From Phormidium tenue FACHB-1050 (GTDB lineage: Bacteria > Cyanobacteriota > Cyanobacteriia > Pseudanabaenales > Pseudanabaenaceae), in the NCBI RefSeq assembly GCF_014696925.1, contig NZ_JACJQY010000020.1, positions 1 through 64,000 on the forward strand: a stretch of 64,000 nt of DNA, in the 5' to 3' direction. This document shows, in pieces, positions 1 through 7,362 of this stretch. Position numbers and translations under genes: made by a program. The stretch's first letter is position 1. Each line of letters starts with the position of its first letter. The notes under the pieces are model-generated. The model did no database searches. It had not been told where the DNA came from and worked only from the letters and a program-made list of their open reading frames with translations.

Positions 1-33
1 TGACCAATTGCGGATCTCATATTTCTGTGTCAT
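1..33 (-). CDS. 5' end of an IS5-type transposase (partial, runs off left edge)
   Basis: The reverse strand begins an open frame with ATG at 33 reading MTQKYEIRNWS, preceded by an AGGAG ribosome-binding site about 14 bases upstream. This opening (K-x-x-IRNWS) resembles the N-terminus of IS5-family DDE transposases, which usually continue with EYNKAL. Only eleven codons are inside the window, so the family call rests on a short match from memory. If correct, an insertion sequence ends within the gene-free stretch 34-281; I could not place its terminal inverted repeat. Confidence 0.45.
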   Translation of the reverse strand, partial: MTQKYEIRNWS

Positions 34-219
34 TTGCTGGTTTTGCTCTCCTAATCAATACCTAATTTAACCTTCCTTACCCTTTTTATGCAACAACGCC
101 ATTCCGTCAGGGGAAATTTGATCATGGCATCTCTATCGATTCATGAAAATGACTCCCTCCTATTTTGCCATTTCACCTGCTTCCCCATATGAGCGAATCT
201 AATTTTTGAACTATGGTTC

Positions 220-244
220 TTGAGTCATAGTGCTTAGGGCGATC
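220..244. repeat. Direct repeat, left copy, flanking the toxin-antitoxin locus
   Basis: A 25-base sequence (TTGAGTCAT, two variable bases, TGCTTAGGGCGATC) recurs at 772-796 in the same orientation with two mismatches, bracketing the toxin-antitoxin remnant. A third, shorter copy (GAGTCATGGCGTTTAGG) lies at 1441-1457. Confidence 0.6.
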
Positions 245-281
245 GCAGTGTCAGCATTATAAACCGATAAAATAAATTGGT

Positions 282-512
282 ATGATGAAAAAACGAGCAA
301 TAAAAAGCAATCTAAAAAATATGAACTATCGCGATCGCATCACCATCGAAGCAGGAAAACGCAGTGGCAAACCTTGCATCAGAGGATTGCGAATCACCGT
401 TTATGACGTTCTGTCCTATCTCGCCTCTGGTATGACCTACCAAGAAGTCCTTGGAGACTTCCCATACCTTACTCAAGAAGATATTTTTGCTTGTCTTGCT
501 TATGCAGCCTAG
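282..512 (+). CDS. DUF433 family antitoxin, C-terminus cut
   Basis: The 76-residue product carries the DUF433 signature: DRITIE, GKPCIRGLRITVYDVL and LASGMTYQEVL-DFPYLTQEDI, a small winged-helix-like domain used by antitoxins of DUF5615 (PIN-like) toxins. Family members usually start close to MNYRDRITIE, so the ATG at 321 is a possible true start; ATGs at 282 and 285 give a longer basic N-terminus and none has a strong ribosome-binding site. Homologues normally continue past CLAYAA with a charged tail (often ADRE); here a stop follows at once and the frame of the partner toxin begins in its middle. A deletion joining the two genes explains both truncations. It may still bind DNA but probably has no functional partner here. 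Confidence 0.75.
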   Translation: MMKKRAIKSNLKNMNYRDRITIEAGKRSGKPCIRGLRITVYDVLSYLASGMTYQEVLGDFPYLTQEDIFACLAYAA

Positions 513-754
513 GATTAGACCAAGTAGAAGATAGACAAGTCTGGCAATATGCGAAGACAAACGATTTTACAATTGTCACCAAAGATGGCGACTACAATGA
601 ATTGCTGATTTTATTTGGCTTTCCACCCAAAATAATTTGGATTCGACGGGGTAACTGCTCAACCAATGAAATTGAGAATATCTTAAGAAATCACTATCTT
701 GATATTCAAGATCTAACCAACACCGAATCTTTAGGACTGCTAACCCTATACTAA
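506..754 (+). pseudogene. DUF5615 PIN-like toxin, N-terminus deleted
   Basis: The frame reads LGLDQVEDRQVWQYAK, then NDFTIVTKDGDYNEL, FGFPPKIIWIRRGN and a helical tail, the body of DUF5615 PIN-like toxins. The normal start (about 25-30 residues, including the FDENLSP-type strand with the first acidic active-site residue) is missing, and the frame opens only at a TTG inside the antitoxin gene. The later acidic residues (TKDGD) remain. I infer an internal deletion spanning the antitoxin 3' end and toxin 5' end, leaving an inactive toxin. Confidence 0.75.
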
Positions 755-771
755 ATTTTCCCCTTTAGCTT

Positions 772-796
772 TTGAGTCATGCTGCTTAGGGCGATC
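772..796. repeat. Direct repeat, right copy, flanking the toxin-antitoxin locus
   Basis: Same orientation as 220-244, 23 of 25 bases identical (TTGAGTCAT..TGCTTAGGGCGATC). The two copies bracket the DUF433/DUF5615 remnant, as expected if they mark duplication or recombination ends. Confidence 0.6.
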
Positions 797-815
797 ACGC
801 ATTCAATGTATCACA

Positions 816-1391
816 TTACCAAATTTCCGCAAGACTCAAAACAAACTCAGGCAAAACATCTTCCCCAGCGAGATCCTTTGGATTTTGCATAACCTCTTTA
901 GGTTTCCCAATCCGATAAACTTCCACTTCACGATCTTTGCGATTAATCAGCCAACCAAGCCTTGCACCATTATCTTGATATTCCTGCATCTTGGCTTGCG
1001 TGACCTTCAGATTATCGCTAGGCGACATCAATTCAACTACAAAATCTGGACAAATAGGCGCAAACTTAGACTGTTGCTCGGTCGTTAGCGCTTCCCAACG
1101 CTCTTTCAATATCCAAGAAGCATCAGGAGAGCGATCGCTGCCATTGGGAAGTTTAAAACCCGTTGACGATCCAAAAGTAAAGCCTAACTTAGTTTTACGA
1201 TTCCAAATTGACAAATCGGTAGTAATGCTCGCACTACGCATTCCTGTACCACCACCTTCTGGAGCCATAATTGTGATATCTCCTTGAGCATTGCGTTCAA
1301 TTCTGAGGTCGCTGTTTTTGCGACAGAATTGAAAAAACTGTTCATCGGTAAGATCGATGACAGATTCTAAGCTGATCGTTAAAGAATCCAT
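816..1391 (-). CDS. Uma2 family (DUF820) putative endonuclease
   Basis: The 191-residue product has the Uma2 layout: an N-terminal helix with LTDEQFFQFC, RIERNAQGDITIMAPEGG, then the PD-(D/E)xK-like core SPDASW-ILKERWE, PDFVVELMSPSD, and MQEYQDNGARLGWLINRKDREVEVYR. The Asp in SPDASW, the Glu in VVELMS and the downstream residues match the expected nuclease fold. These proteins are abundant in cyanobacteria and their biological role is unclear. The ATG at 1391 is the only sensible start. It stands alone; a fragment of a second Uma2 gene lies just upstream on the other strand. Confidence 0.88.
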   Translation of the reverse strand: MDSLTISLESVIDLTDEQFFQFCRKNSDLRIERNAQGDITIMAPEGGGTGMRSASITTDLSIWNRKTKLGFTFGSSTGFKLPNGSDRSPDASWILKERWEALTTEQQSKFAPICPDFVVELMSPSDNLKVTQAKMQEYQDNGARLGWLINRKDREVEVYRIGKPKEVMQNPKDLAGEDVLPEFVLSLAEIW

Positions 1392-1445
1392 AGTTCTAAG
1401 TAAGGTTTTGAGCTTACATTACGATTTTATCACAAGCTCTGAGTC

Positions 1446-1601
1446 ATGGCGTTTAGGATTGAGCAGTATTCTAAGTCTGAGAATGGGGATATCTGGCAGT
1501 TGCAAATAAGCGATCGCTTAGAACAGAAGATTACATTGCCCAGTCTCAATCTAGAAGTTCCCCTTACAGAAATTTACCGACACATCATCGACATTAAATA
1601 A
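1446..1601 (+). pseudogene. C-terminal remnant of a Uma2 family gene
   Basis: An open frame of 51 codons reads EQYSKSENGDIWQLQ, then ITLPSLNLEVPLTEIYRHI and a stop. The LPSLNLEVPLTEIY ending is that of the larger Uma2 subfamily (variable region, then LPS-D-xLPLAEIY). No upstream nuclease core is present, so this is a 3' fragment. The ATG at 1446 lies inside a copy of the GAGTCAT repeat and is probably not a real start. Confidence 0.55.
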
Positions 1602-1639
1602 TCCCAAAATCAAATCGCTATAGCGATTTGATTTTGGGA
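1602..1639. terminator. Bidirectional hairpin between Uma2 remnant and cysteine desulfurase
   Basis: A perfect 19-bp palindrome (TCCCAAAATCAAATCGCTA and its complement, no loop) lies between two convergent frames. It suits termination in either direction, though the T-tracts are short. Confidence 0.5.
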
Positions 1640-1642
1640 AGT

Positions 1643-2794
1643 TTATAGCTCTTTTCGTAGCGATCGCACTGAAGCAATTACATGATCAGCAACAGTTTCG
1701 ATCTCATCAAAAGTATTAAATCTCCCAATGCCAAACCGAATGGAAGCATAGGCTAATTCCTTAGAATGACCTAAAGCAGTAAGAACATGAGAAGGAGCAG
1801 TTTTTGCAGAACTACAAGCAGAACCTGACGAAACAGCAACAATCGGTTGTAAGGCAAGCATTAAGGCAGCTCCATTAATTCCTGTAAAACTGACATTGAG
1901 ATTTCCTGCAAGTCTTTGGGTGCGAGACCCATTGAGAATTATTCCTTCTATTTCACTCAATCTTTGCCACAGATGTTCGCGTAGAGTCAAAGCTTGTTGC
2001 TGCTCAGAATCTTGAGAAGCGATCGCAATTTCTAGAGCCTTCGCAAAACCGACAATTTGCGGCGTGTAGAGCGTACCAGAGCGTATTCCCCGTTCATGTC
2101 CGCCACCATGTAACTGCGGCGCAAGACTCACTCTAGGACGACGACGCACATATAAAGCACCGATTCCCTTTGCTCCATAGATCTTGTGAGCCGTGAGCGA
2201 CATCAAATCAATCTGCATCACATTCACATCAAGGGGGATTTTACCGATCGCTTGAGCCGCATCGCTGTGAAATAAAACTTGGCGATCGCGACAGATTTTG
2301 CCAATTTCCGCGATCGGTTGCAGCACACCAATTTCATTATTCGCCGCCATCACCGAGACTAAAATTGTATCGGGACGAATCGCAGTTTCAAGTTCCGTTA
2401 AATCAATTAAGCCATCAGCTTTGACAGGTAAATAGGTAATCTCAAAACCAAGGGATTGCAAATAAGTACAGGGATCAAGCACCGCGCTATGTTCGGTTTG
2501 GACGGTGACGATATGCCGACCTTTTGAGTGATAAGCTTCAGCCACTCCCTTAAGAGCCAGATTATTCGCTTCGGTTGCACCACTGGTAAAGATTATTTCT
2601 TCGGGTGTGGCACTGATTGCATTAGCGATCGCTTCCCGTGCTAATTTGACCGCCGCTTCAGCTTCCCAACCATACAGATGTCCAATACTCGCAGGATTTC
2701 CAAAGGATTCCCGAAAATATGGCAACATCGCCTCCAGCACCCTCTCATCAACTGGGGTTGTGGCTTGACAATCGAGATAAATTGGTCTTTGCAT
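1643..2794 (-). CDS. Cysteine desulfurase (class V aminotransferase fold)
   Basis: PLP enzyme that takes sulfur from cysteine for Fe-S cluster assembly and thio-modification. The sequence shows YLDCQATTPVD at the N-terminus, the PLP-binding histidine region (TEHSAV), SDAAQAIGKIPLDV, the Schiff-base lysine in TAHKIYGAKGIG, HGGGHERGIRSGT and the mobile catalytic cysteine in SSGSACSS. I chose ATG 2794 (383 residues, MQRPIYLDCQATTP) because this is the family start; the ATG at 2821 lies inside a family E palindrome and adds residues the family lacks. IscS/NifS-type rather than SufS-type by the short cysteine loop. Monocistronic, with a hairpin downstream. Confidence 0.93.
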   Translation of the reverse strand: MQRPIYLDCQATTPVDERVLEAMLPYFRESFGNPASIGHLYGWEAEAAVKLAREAIANAISATPEEIIFTSGATEANNLALKGVAEAYHSKGRHIVTVQTEHSAVLDPCTYLQSLGFEITYLPVKADGLIDLTELETAIRPDTILVSVMAANNEIGVLQPIAEIGKICRDRQVLFHSDAAQAIGKIPLDVNVMQIDLMSLTAHKIYGAKGIGALYVRRRPRVSLAPQLHGGGHERGIRSGTLYTPQIVGFAKALEIAIASQDSEQQQALTLREHLWQRLSEIEGIILNGSRTQRLAGNLNVSFTGINGAALMLALQPIVAVSSGSACSSAKTAPSHVLTALGHSKELAYASIRFGIGRFNTFDEIETVADHVIASVRSLRKEL

Positions 2795-2806
2795 AAAACC
2801 CACAAT

Positions 2807-2905
2807 TAAGTAGCTCACCATAATTAAACCCTAAAACCAGAAGCTGTCCCGCCCGCTACGCGGGCGGGACAGCTTTCTAGGTTTTTAGCTTACTTATGCC
2901 TAGCT
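2807..2905 (-). repeat. Family E palindromic element (copy E1)
   Basis: About 99 bp with termini AGTAGCT/AGCTA and a central GC hairpin (AGCTGTCCCGCCCGC, loop, complement). Nearly identical, inverted, to 14038-14139, and related to the degenerate copy at 5276-5377. It abuts the 5' end of the cysteine desulfurase gene and supplies a false upstream start codon. Confidence 0.8.
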
Positions 2906-2942
2906 AATTAAAAAGGGATGCTTTGCATCCCTTTTTAATTAG
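2904..2942. terminator. Hairpin terminator downstream of psbQ
   Basis: Palindrome CTAATTAAAAAGGGATG - CTTTG - complement, with T-run; it overlaps the psbQ stop codon and ends that transcript. Confidence 0.7.
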
Positions 2943-3397
2943 CCTACTAAATTAACGATACTTTCAAAATCTTGGAGAGCATTTTTAAAGGCAGTCTCGG
3001 CTGCGATCGCATCTCTATCTTTAGCAGCATTATCAAGGATCACAAAGTTTTTAAATAGATTATTAGCCAAACTGTTAGCAGTTTCTTTTTCAGTTTTGCT
3101 CAACTGACTAGCGATTAATCTTAGCTCTCGACGAATTTCACCAAAGGGCCCGTGAATGTATGTAATTATATCGTTCCACTTTTGAGAATATACAAATTTT
3201 TCGAGTCGATCAAAGCGATCGCTAAGCAGCTGTAACTTTTCAGCAGAAGCAGCGAGTGCCGCAGCTTGAGATCCTGTTTGAGCGATCGCTGGCTGAGTTA
3301 ACACGGGAGCCAAGAGCGTACCCACTAGCGCTAGCATCACACAAAAAGCGATCGCCACTTTTTGAAAACCTGTCCAATAATTTTTGAGATTCAACAC
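2939..3397 (-). CDS. psbQ: Photosystem II protein PsbQ (CyanoQ)
   Basis: Lumenal extrinsic subunit of photosystem II. The 152-residue product has a basic N-terminus and hydrophobic stretch (about residues 14-34) ending in AIAQ, a signal peptide, then a four-helix bundle with the CyanoQ signature W-N-D-I-I-TYIHGPFGEIRREL and SLANNLFKNFVILDNAAKDRD. Most CyanoQ proteins are lipoproteins with a lipobox cysteine; none is seen here, so cleavage may be by signal peptidase I. Start is a GTG at 3397 with AAGGAG about 11 bases upstream (a TTG follows directly). A hairpin ends the transcript. Confidence 0.88.
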   Translation of the reverse strand: MLNLKNYWTGFQKVAIAFCVMLALVGTLLAPVLTQPAIAQTGSQAAALAASAEKLQLLSDRFDRLEKFVYSQKWNDIITYIHGPFGEIRRELRLIASQLSKTEKETANSLANNLFKNFVILDNAAKDRDAIAAETAFKNALQDFESIVNLVG

Positions 3398-3422
3398 AGA
3401 AAAAAGTACTCCTTATATAAAT

Positions 3423-3523
3423 TATAGCTGTCGCTATTTGTATTAGGACAAATCAAAACCCAAGAAGCGAGTTGCGCCGCAACTCGTCTTCTGGGTTTGT
3501 GTCCTAACGAGACTGGCGACAGG
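3423..3523. repeat. Family A palindromic element (copy A1, diverged)
   Basis: Begins TATAGCTGTCGC, contains AGGACAAATCAAAACCCAAGA, a central GCGCCGC inversion, and ends TGTCCTAACGAGACTGGCGACAG: the outer ends of family A with a substituted inner stem. Confidence 0.75.
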
Positions 3524-3573
3524 TAAACTAGTTTTCAGTCAGCGCGATGCGCTGACTGAAAACTAGTTTACCT
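3521..3573. terminator. Long palindrome overlapping the M16 gene 3' end
   Basis: Near-perfect palindrome with about 26-bp arms (AGGTAAACTAGTTTTCAGTC...); it includes the stop codon of the M16 gene and likely ends its transcript. Confidence 0.6.
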
Positions 3574-4816
3574 GTTTCAAAGCATCCGCCGAGCCAACTA
3601 TGGAAATAGCAGGTGTTACAAAATATTTTTGCGCCGCGCTTTGGACATCAGCGATCGTTACTCCTTCGATCTCCTCAACAAATTTGCGATCAAACTCTAG
3701 CCCTAAGCCCATGACCTCATACCAGCCATACACTTGAGCAATTTGACCATTGGTTTGCTTACCGAGAGCATATTGTCCTAGCAATTTACTCTGACAAATT
3801 GCCAACTCATCTTCGGTAATCGCTACCTTCGCAAGTCGTTCACACTCATAGCGCAACCCTTCTAGAGCCGTCCCTGTATTGTGCGAAGCTGTTCCCATAT
3901 AGGCAACAAATTGCGAGGTCTCTAAACGGGTAGGATAAAAAGCTGACACTTCGTAAGCAAGTCCTCGCTTTTCACGCAATTCCACAAACAGACGACTCGA
4001 TAAACCATTGCCCAAATAGGTGGAAATGATCTTCAGCGCTGCATAATCAGGCGAACTGACCGATGGCGCAGGATAACCAATCATCACGATCGCCTGTTGT
4101 GTATCCTGCTCATGGGTAACGAGTTGCGGCTGGAAATTGGGTGTAGGCGTAGAAATAACGTTTGGTTGAGTAGGCTTTTTCCAATCACCAAAGGCTTCAC
4201 CCACAAGAGAGAGGGCTTGCTCAGATGAAATCTTACCTGCGATGCTGACCACCATCTGATCGGGGCGCAAATAAGTTTGATGAAAATCAACTAAATCATT
4301 ACGAGTAAGTTGGCTAACGGTTGCCTCTGTGCCAAGACTAGAAAATCCATATGGATGATCCCCATACATTAAATGCTGCAAATGATCGTAAGCGATCGTA
4401 AATGGTCGCTCCTGCTGTGATCGGATCGATTGAATCGTAAGTCTCCTCTCCAGATCAAGCTCATGATCGGGATAACTAGGCGATCGCAAAATCTCTGATC
4501 CCAGCAACAACATGTCTTGGAAATCCGACGAAATTGTTTTTAAGGACAGCAAGAAATAATCACTTGAGCATTCTGTACCCAGTGACGCGCCAATTGACTC
4601 CACCTGTTCGGCAATCTCTAACGAGGAATATTTCTCAGTGCCACGGGTCATAATTGATGCGGCTAGATGGGTCAGTCCTGCTTTATCTATGGTTTGGACA
4701 CGCTCACCACCTGCAAAAAAGCAACGCGCCGCAATAATATCAGCCGTGGGGTTTTCGGTTACTAAGACCACAATGCCATTGGATAGCACCAAGCGATCGC
4801 TGATTCGTTGTGACAT
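3563..4816 (-). CDS. M16 family peptidase homologue lacking the zinc motif
   Basis: A 417-residue single M16 unit (processing-peptidase/insulinase type): N-terminal LSNGIVVLVTENP, FFAGGER, middle region QQERPFTIAYDHLQHLMYGDHPYG, and C-terminal domain with the RGLAYEVSAFY loop that in M16 pairs embraces the substrate. The position of the HxxEH zinc motif reads LTHLAASIM, so the catalytic Glu and second His are absent. It therefore resembles the non-catalytic partner of a two-subunit M16 protease. In cyanobacteria the two subunits are often neighbours, but no active partner lies in this window. ATG 4816 is preferred to the TTG at 4828; a GGGGAAA sequence lies upstream. Confidence 0.85.
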   Translation of the reverse strand: MSQRISDRLVLSNGIVVLVTENPTADIIAARCFFAGGERVQTIDKAGLTHLAASIMTRGTEKYSSLEIAEQVESIGASLGTECSSDYFLLSLKTISSDFQDMLLLGSEILRSPSYPDHELDLERRLTIQSIRSQQERPFTIAYDHLQHLMYGDHPYGFSSLGTEATVSQLTRNDLVDFHQTYLRPDQMVVSIAGKISSEQALSLVGEAFGDWKKPTQPNVISTPTPNFQPQLVTHEQDTQQAIVMIGYPAPSVSSPDYAALKIISTYLGNGLSSRLFVELREKRGLAYEVSAFYPTRLETSQFVAYMGTASHNTGTALEGLRYECERLAKVAITEDELAICQSKLLGQYALGKQTNGQIAQVYGWYEVMGLGLEFDRKFVEEIEGVTIADVQSAAQKYFVTPAISIVGSADALKQVN

Positions 4817-4887
4817 TGTTAGTGACAATTTTTTTTCCCCAACTTACAAAAAACAAACATTAGGCATAGTCACTCGCGATACTTTTA

Positions 4888-4988
4888 TACCAAAGTACAA
4901 AATGGCTATGCCATTTTGTACTTTTAAAACCCTTGCTGGGTTTGGTTTTCAATTTACAAAGGTGTTGTCACACTTTTGTGAATTGGTA
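4888..4988 (+). repeat. Family C mobile palindrome (copy C1) with TTA target duplication
   Basis: 101-bp element with termini TACCAAA/TTGGTA and two hairpins (ACAAAATGGC-GCCATTTTGT and TTTACAAAGGTGT-ACACTTTTGTGAA). TTA is repeated at 4885-4887 and 4989-4991. Same length and orientation as the copy that splits the gene at 30 kb. Confidence 0.8.
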
Positions 4989-4991
4989 TTA

Positions 4992-5083
4992 ACGCGCTTT
5001 GCACTCAAACCCAAATCAAGAGATTTTTTGAAAGTGTTGCAAAGCAGCACTTTCAAAAAATCTCTTGTAGCTCGGATAAGAGA
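4992..5083. repeat. Family F hairpin (copy F1)
   Basis: Stem CAAGAGATTTTTTGAAAGTG and complement around a short loop, preceded by GCGCTTTGCACTCAAACCCAAAT. Related hairpins at 17227-17281 and 58470-58585. Confidence 0.6.
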
Positions 5084-5275
5084 CGATAACCATAATCCTT
5101 AGCTTAAGAATATCTCAAAATCTAAAAACTGGGACTGAGAAGAGTAATCACTAGATTTTTCTGGCAATTGCCAGCCAAACTAACGATATACATAACCCCA
5201 AACTTAATGAATCATAAGTAATACCTATTCACAAAAGTGAGAGTCTACTTTTGTGAATTAAAAATCAAACCCATT

Positions 5276-5377
5276 AAGTAGCTAGGCATAAATAAAAAAT
5301 AGAACCAGAATCTGCACCGCCCGCACAGCAAATGGTAAATATTTTGGGGTTTTATAGTTAGTTGGGCTAGTTACTTA
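5276..5377 (+). repeat. Degenerate family E element (copy E2) inside family C
   Basis: Ends AAGTAGCTAGGCATAA and GCTAGTTACTTA match E1 and E3; the inner GC hairpin has decayed (CACCGCCCGCACAGC). Lies within the split C2 element. Confidence 0.65.
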
Positions 5378-5470
5378 TAGCGCTTTTCAAGCAAGCGAGG
5401 CACAAAGGCTTGTTTCCCCGCCTTCGGCGGGGAAACAAACCCGTACTTCACTAGACTGATAAACGCTATA
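5376..5470. repeat. Family G palindrome (single copy) inside family C
   Basis: Termini TATAGCG/CGCTATA and a strong central hairpin GGCTTGTTTCCCCGCC-TTC-complement. Adjacent to E2, together interrupting C2. Confidence 0.6.
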
Positions 5471-5944
5471 AGGATTTTTAAAAACACAAAACGGTTACAC
5501 CATTTTATGTTTTGGTATAAATTAAGTGGGTAAAACCTGTAGCTCATGCTGCGCGAGCATCATAGGTTTTAGGGTTTGATCAACGACTTATGCTCAGATA
5601 TCATCAGATATCAACAGATTATGTTAGATTTTCTGTCATCTTCAAAGCGTCGTATTAATATGTTAGGAGTGGGATATGCCTAGTGCTGTTCATCTTTTGC
5701 ATTAATTAAAAGATCCAAGCAAAATTACACAAATCCAATCGGTCATCAATATTAAGATAAGTCGGTTTAAGTTTCATGCCATACAGAGCCTACAGCGCCC
5801 AGCGCTTAAAAAAATATCAACAAATTTAGTAGCCAATAATTAGGGAATTGTCACTAATTGTCTAGATAATCAACAGCATTTTGTGGTTGAGATGCTCGGA
5901 AAAACGCTGTAAATACGAATGAAGTTAAATGCGGAGAGGATTGG

Positions 5945-7303
5945 ATGAGTACTGCAAAGGATAAACAAAAATGTCTAGATTGCTTAACGCAAGCGATCGC
6001 TGACCTAGATGGTCAAGCTGACCAATCAGAATTAACCAAAATCTCCAATTTGATCATTCAGACCATGACTGGCCCTTGGCGATCGTTTCACACGCCAAAT
6101 CATATTTTTGAGGTTGGCGAAGGGGGGGATGCGATCGAGGTAATATCAGCTTTATTTCACGATCTAGTTTATGTCCAAGTTGATCAAGGTATCAGCGTCA
6201 ATATTAGTCGTTACATTTCACCCTATATCAAACAAGATCGTGAACAATTGGTCATTCTTGATCCTCCTGAGCTTCAAGAAGACACCATTTTTAAAATGGT
6301 AACAATGCTATTTGGGTTTAAGCAGGGACAGCCTCTGCTGCCAATGTCTGGGCAAAATGAGTTTCTAAGTGCGCTCATCGCGATCAAAGCTCTAGAAAAT
6401 ATGCTGCCTCTCTCTAAATTGACGGAAATAGCTGCTTGCATTGAAGCCACAATTCCGTTTCGTCCCAAATTAGAGTCAGGTTTGACTTGTTCTGATCTAC
6501 TATTCGGGCGCTTAGTTAATGCTAATGAAGCATTTAAATTTGGGTGGGGTGATCAAGAAATTGCGGAAATTGTCAAGAGGGCTGTCCGTCTATCCAATCG
6601 CGATGTAGAAAACTTTGCTAGTCCTAAGCCATCGCGTTTTCTCGATAACACTTGGAACTTGATTCCAGAGACCAACCATGATCTAAAAAACGTCAACTCC
6701 TATAGTGTGCATGGCTATCGAGTTTCTATTCAAAAAATGGAAGGATTTATGAACTTCCTTTCACCTGAAATCGTTTTTCGTCGCTATCGCAATGAACCTG
6801 ATGATAAAACCTATTACAAGTTACTTGCCCAAACTCAGTACAATCTAGAAGTGTCAAGATTGTATTTAGGAACAAAACTAACTTCGATCGCGATTTTAGA
6901 AGCACTATCATTTCGGATTGGGCATGATATTTCGCTTTCCACAATGATGGGGGAATTACCAGTCCCAGGCAAAACAGTAATGGGATTAGGGCAATTATTA
7001 CCACCAATTACCACGCCTCACCAACCTTCAAATCCTATCGAAATTGAAGTTTTGGAACTTTTAGATAAGGGACGAAAGGTTGATTCTAGCTACGATGTGA
7101 AAAATTCACCTGTGGCAACTTTTATGGTGAAATCAATTGGCTTTCCAGAAATGCAACGTATGTTAAATCTGTCTAAGGAATTTTTTAAGGGCAACTTAAC
7201 TTCCGAGGATTTGCTTGCAAGCTGTGATCCTTATGTAATGTCCATGATCAAGAGCGCAGTTTTAGAGCTATTTGACTCCCGCAAATCTGCTCTTTCTCAA
7301 TAA
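5945..7303 (+). CDS. HD-superfamily-like protein with long extra C-terminal region
   Basis: A 452-residue protein I do not recognise by name. Residues about 40-80 read SFHTPNHIFEV ... ALFHDLVY, i.e. H49-x3-H53 and H72-D73, which matches the metal-binding pattern of small predicted HD-type phosphohydrolases of the COG4339 kind (YH-x-x-x-HI ... FHDVVY). Those are about 200 residues; here roughly 250 further residues follow, including a glycine/proline-rich stretch (GELPVPGKTVMGLGQLLPP, about 338-356) and no recognised domain. No signal peptide or membrane segment. The ATG at 5945 follows GGAGAGGA. The activity is a guess: a His/Asp missing from the second half of the HD motif would make it non-catalytic. 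Confidence 0.6.
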   Translation: MSTAKDKQKCLDCLTQAIADLDGQADQSELTKISNLIIQTMTGPWRSFHTPNHIFEVGEGGDAIEVISALFHDLVYVQVDQGISVNISRYISPYIKQDREQLVILDPPELQEDTIFKMVTMLFGFKQGQPLLPMSGQNEFLSALIAIKALENMLPLSKLTEIAACIEATIPFRPKLESGLTCSDLLFGRLVNANEAFKFGWGDQEIAEIVKRAVRLSNRDVENFASPKPSRFLDNTWNLIPETNHDLKNVNSYSVHGYRVSIQKMEGFMNFLSPEIVFRRYRNEPDDKTYYKLLAQTQYNLEVSRLYLGTKLTSIAILEALSFRIGHDISLSTMMGELPVPGKTVMGLGQLLPPITTPHQPSNPIEIEVLELLDKGRKVDSSYDVKNSPVATFMVKSIGFPEMQRMLNLSKEFFKGNLTSEDLLASCDPYVMSMIKSAVLELFDSRKSALSQ

Positions 7304-7307
7304 AAGT

Positions 7308-7362
7308 CTTAAAACCAAAAAAAGTAGCGGCGCGAAGCGCCGCTACTTTTTTTGGTTTTAAG
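7308..7362. terminator. Bidirectional terminator between convergent genes
   Basis: Perfect long palindrome (CTTAAAACCAAAAAAAGTAGCGGCGC, GAA loop, complement) with T-runs on both strands, between the HD-like gene and the ferredoxin-like gene. Confidence 0.85.

Larger units (their letters stand above)
5222..5517 (-). repeat. Family C element (copy C2) split by later insertions
   Basis: Inverted copy: left part 5222-5278 (TACCTATTCACAAAAGTG ... AACCCATTAAG) and right part 5470-5517 (AAGGATTTTTAAAAACACAAAA ... TTTTGGTA). Joining at AAG restores the family C order. TAA (TTA inverted) flanks it at 5219-5221 and 5518-5520. The interrupting DNA is the family E and G copies. Confidence 0.7.
4817..5944. 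other. 1.1-kb gene-free region built of nested palindromic elements
   Basis: Contains a family C element (4888-4988), a family F hairpin, a second family C element interrupted by family E and G copies (5222-5517), and a hairpin at about 5530-5575 (AAAACCTGTAGCTCATGCT and complement). The last 350 bases, AT-rich and without repeats, presumably hold the promoter of the HD-like gene. No convincing coding frame was seen. Confidence 0.7.

Noticed and set aside
4638-5102. Plus-strand frame over the M16 start and family C/F repeats
   Set aside because: It is antisense to the M16 coding region and then composed of repeat sequence (CTFKTLAGFGFQF from family C).
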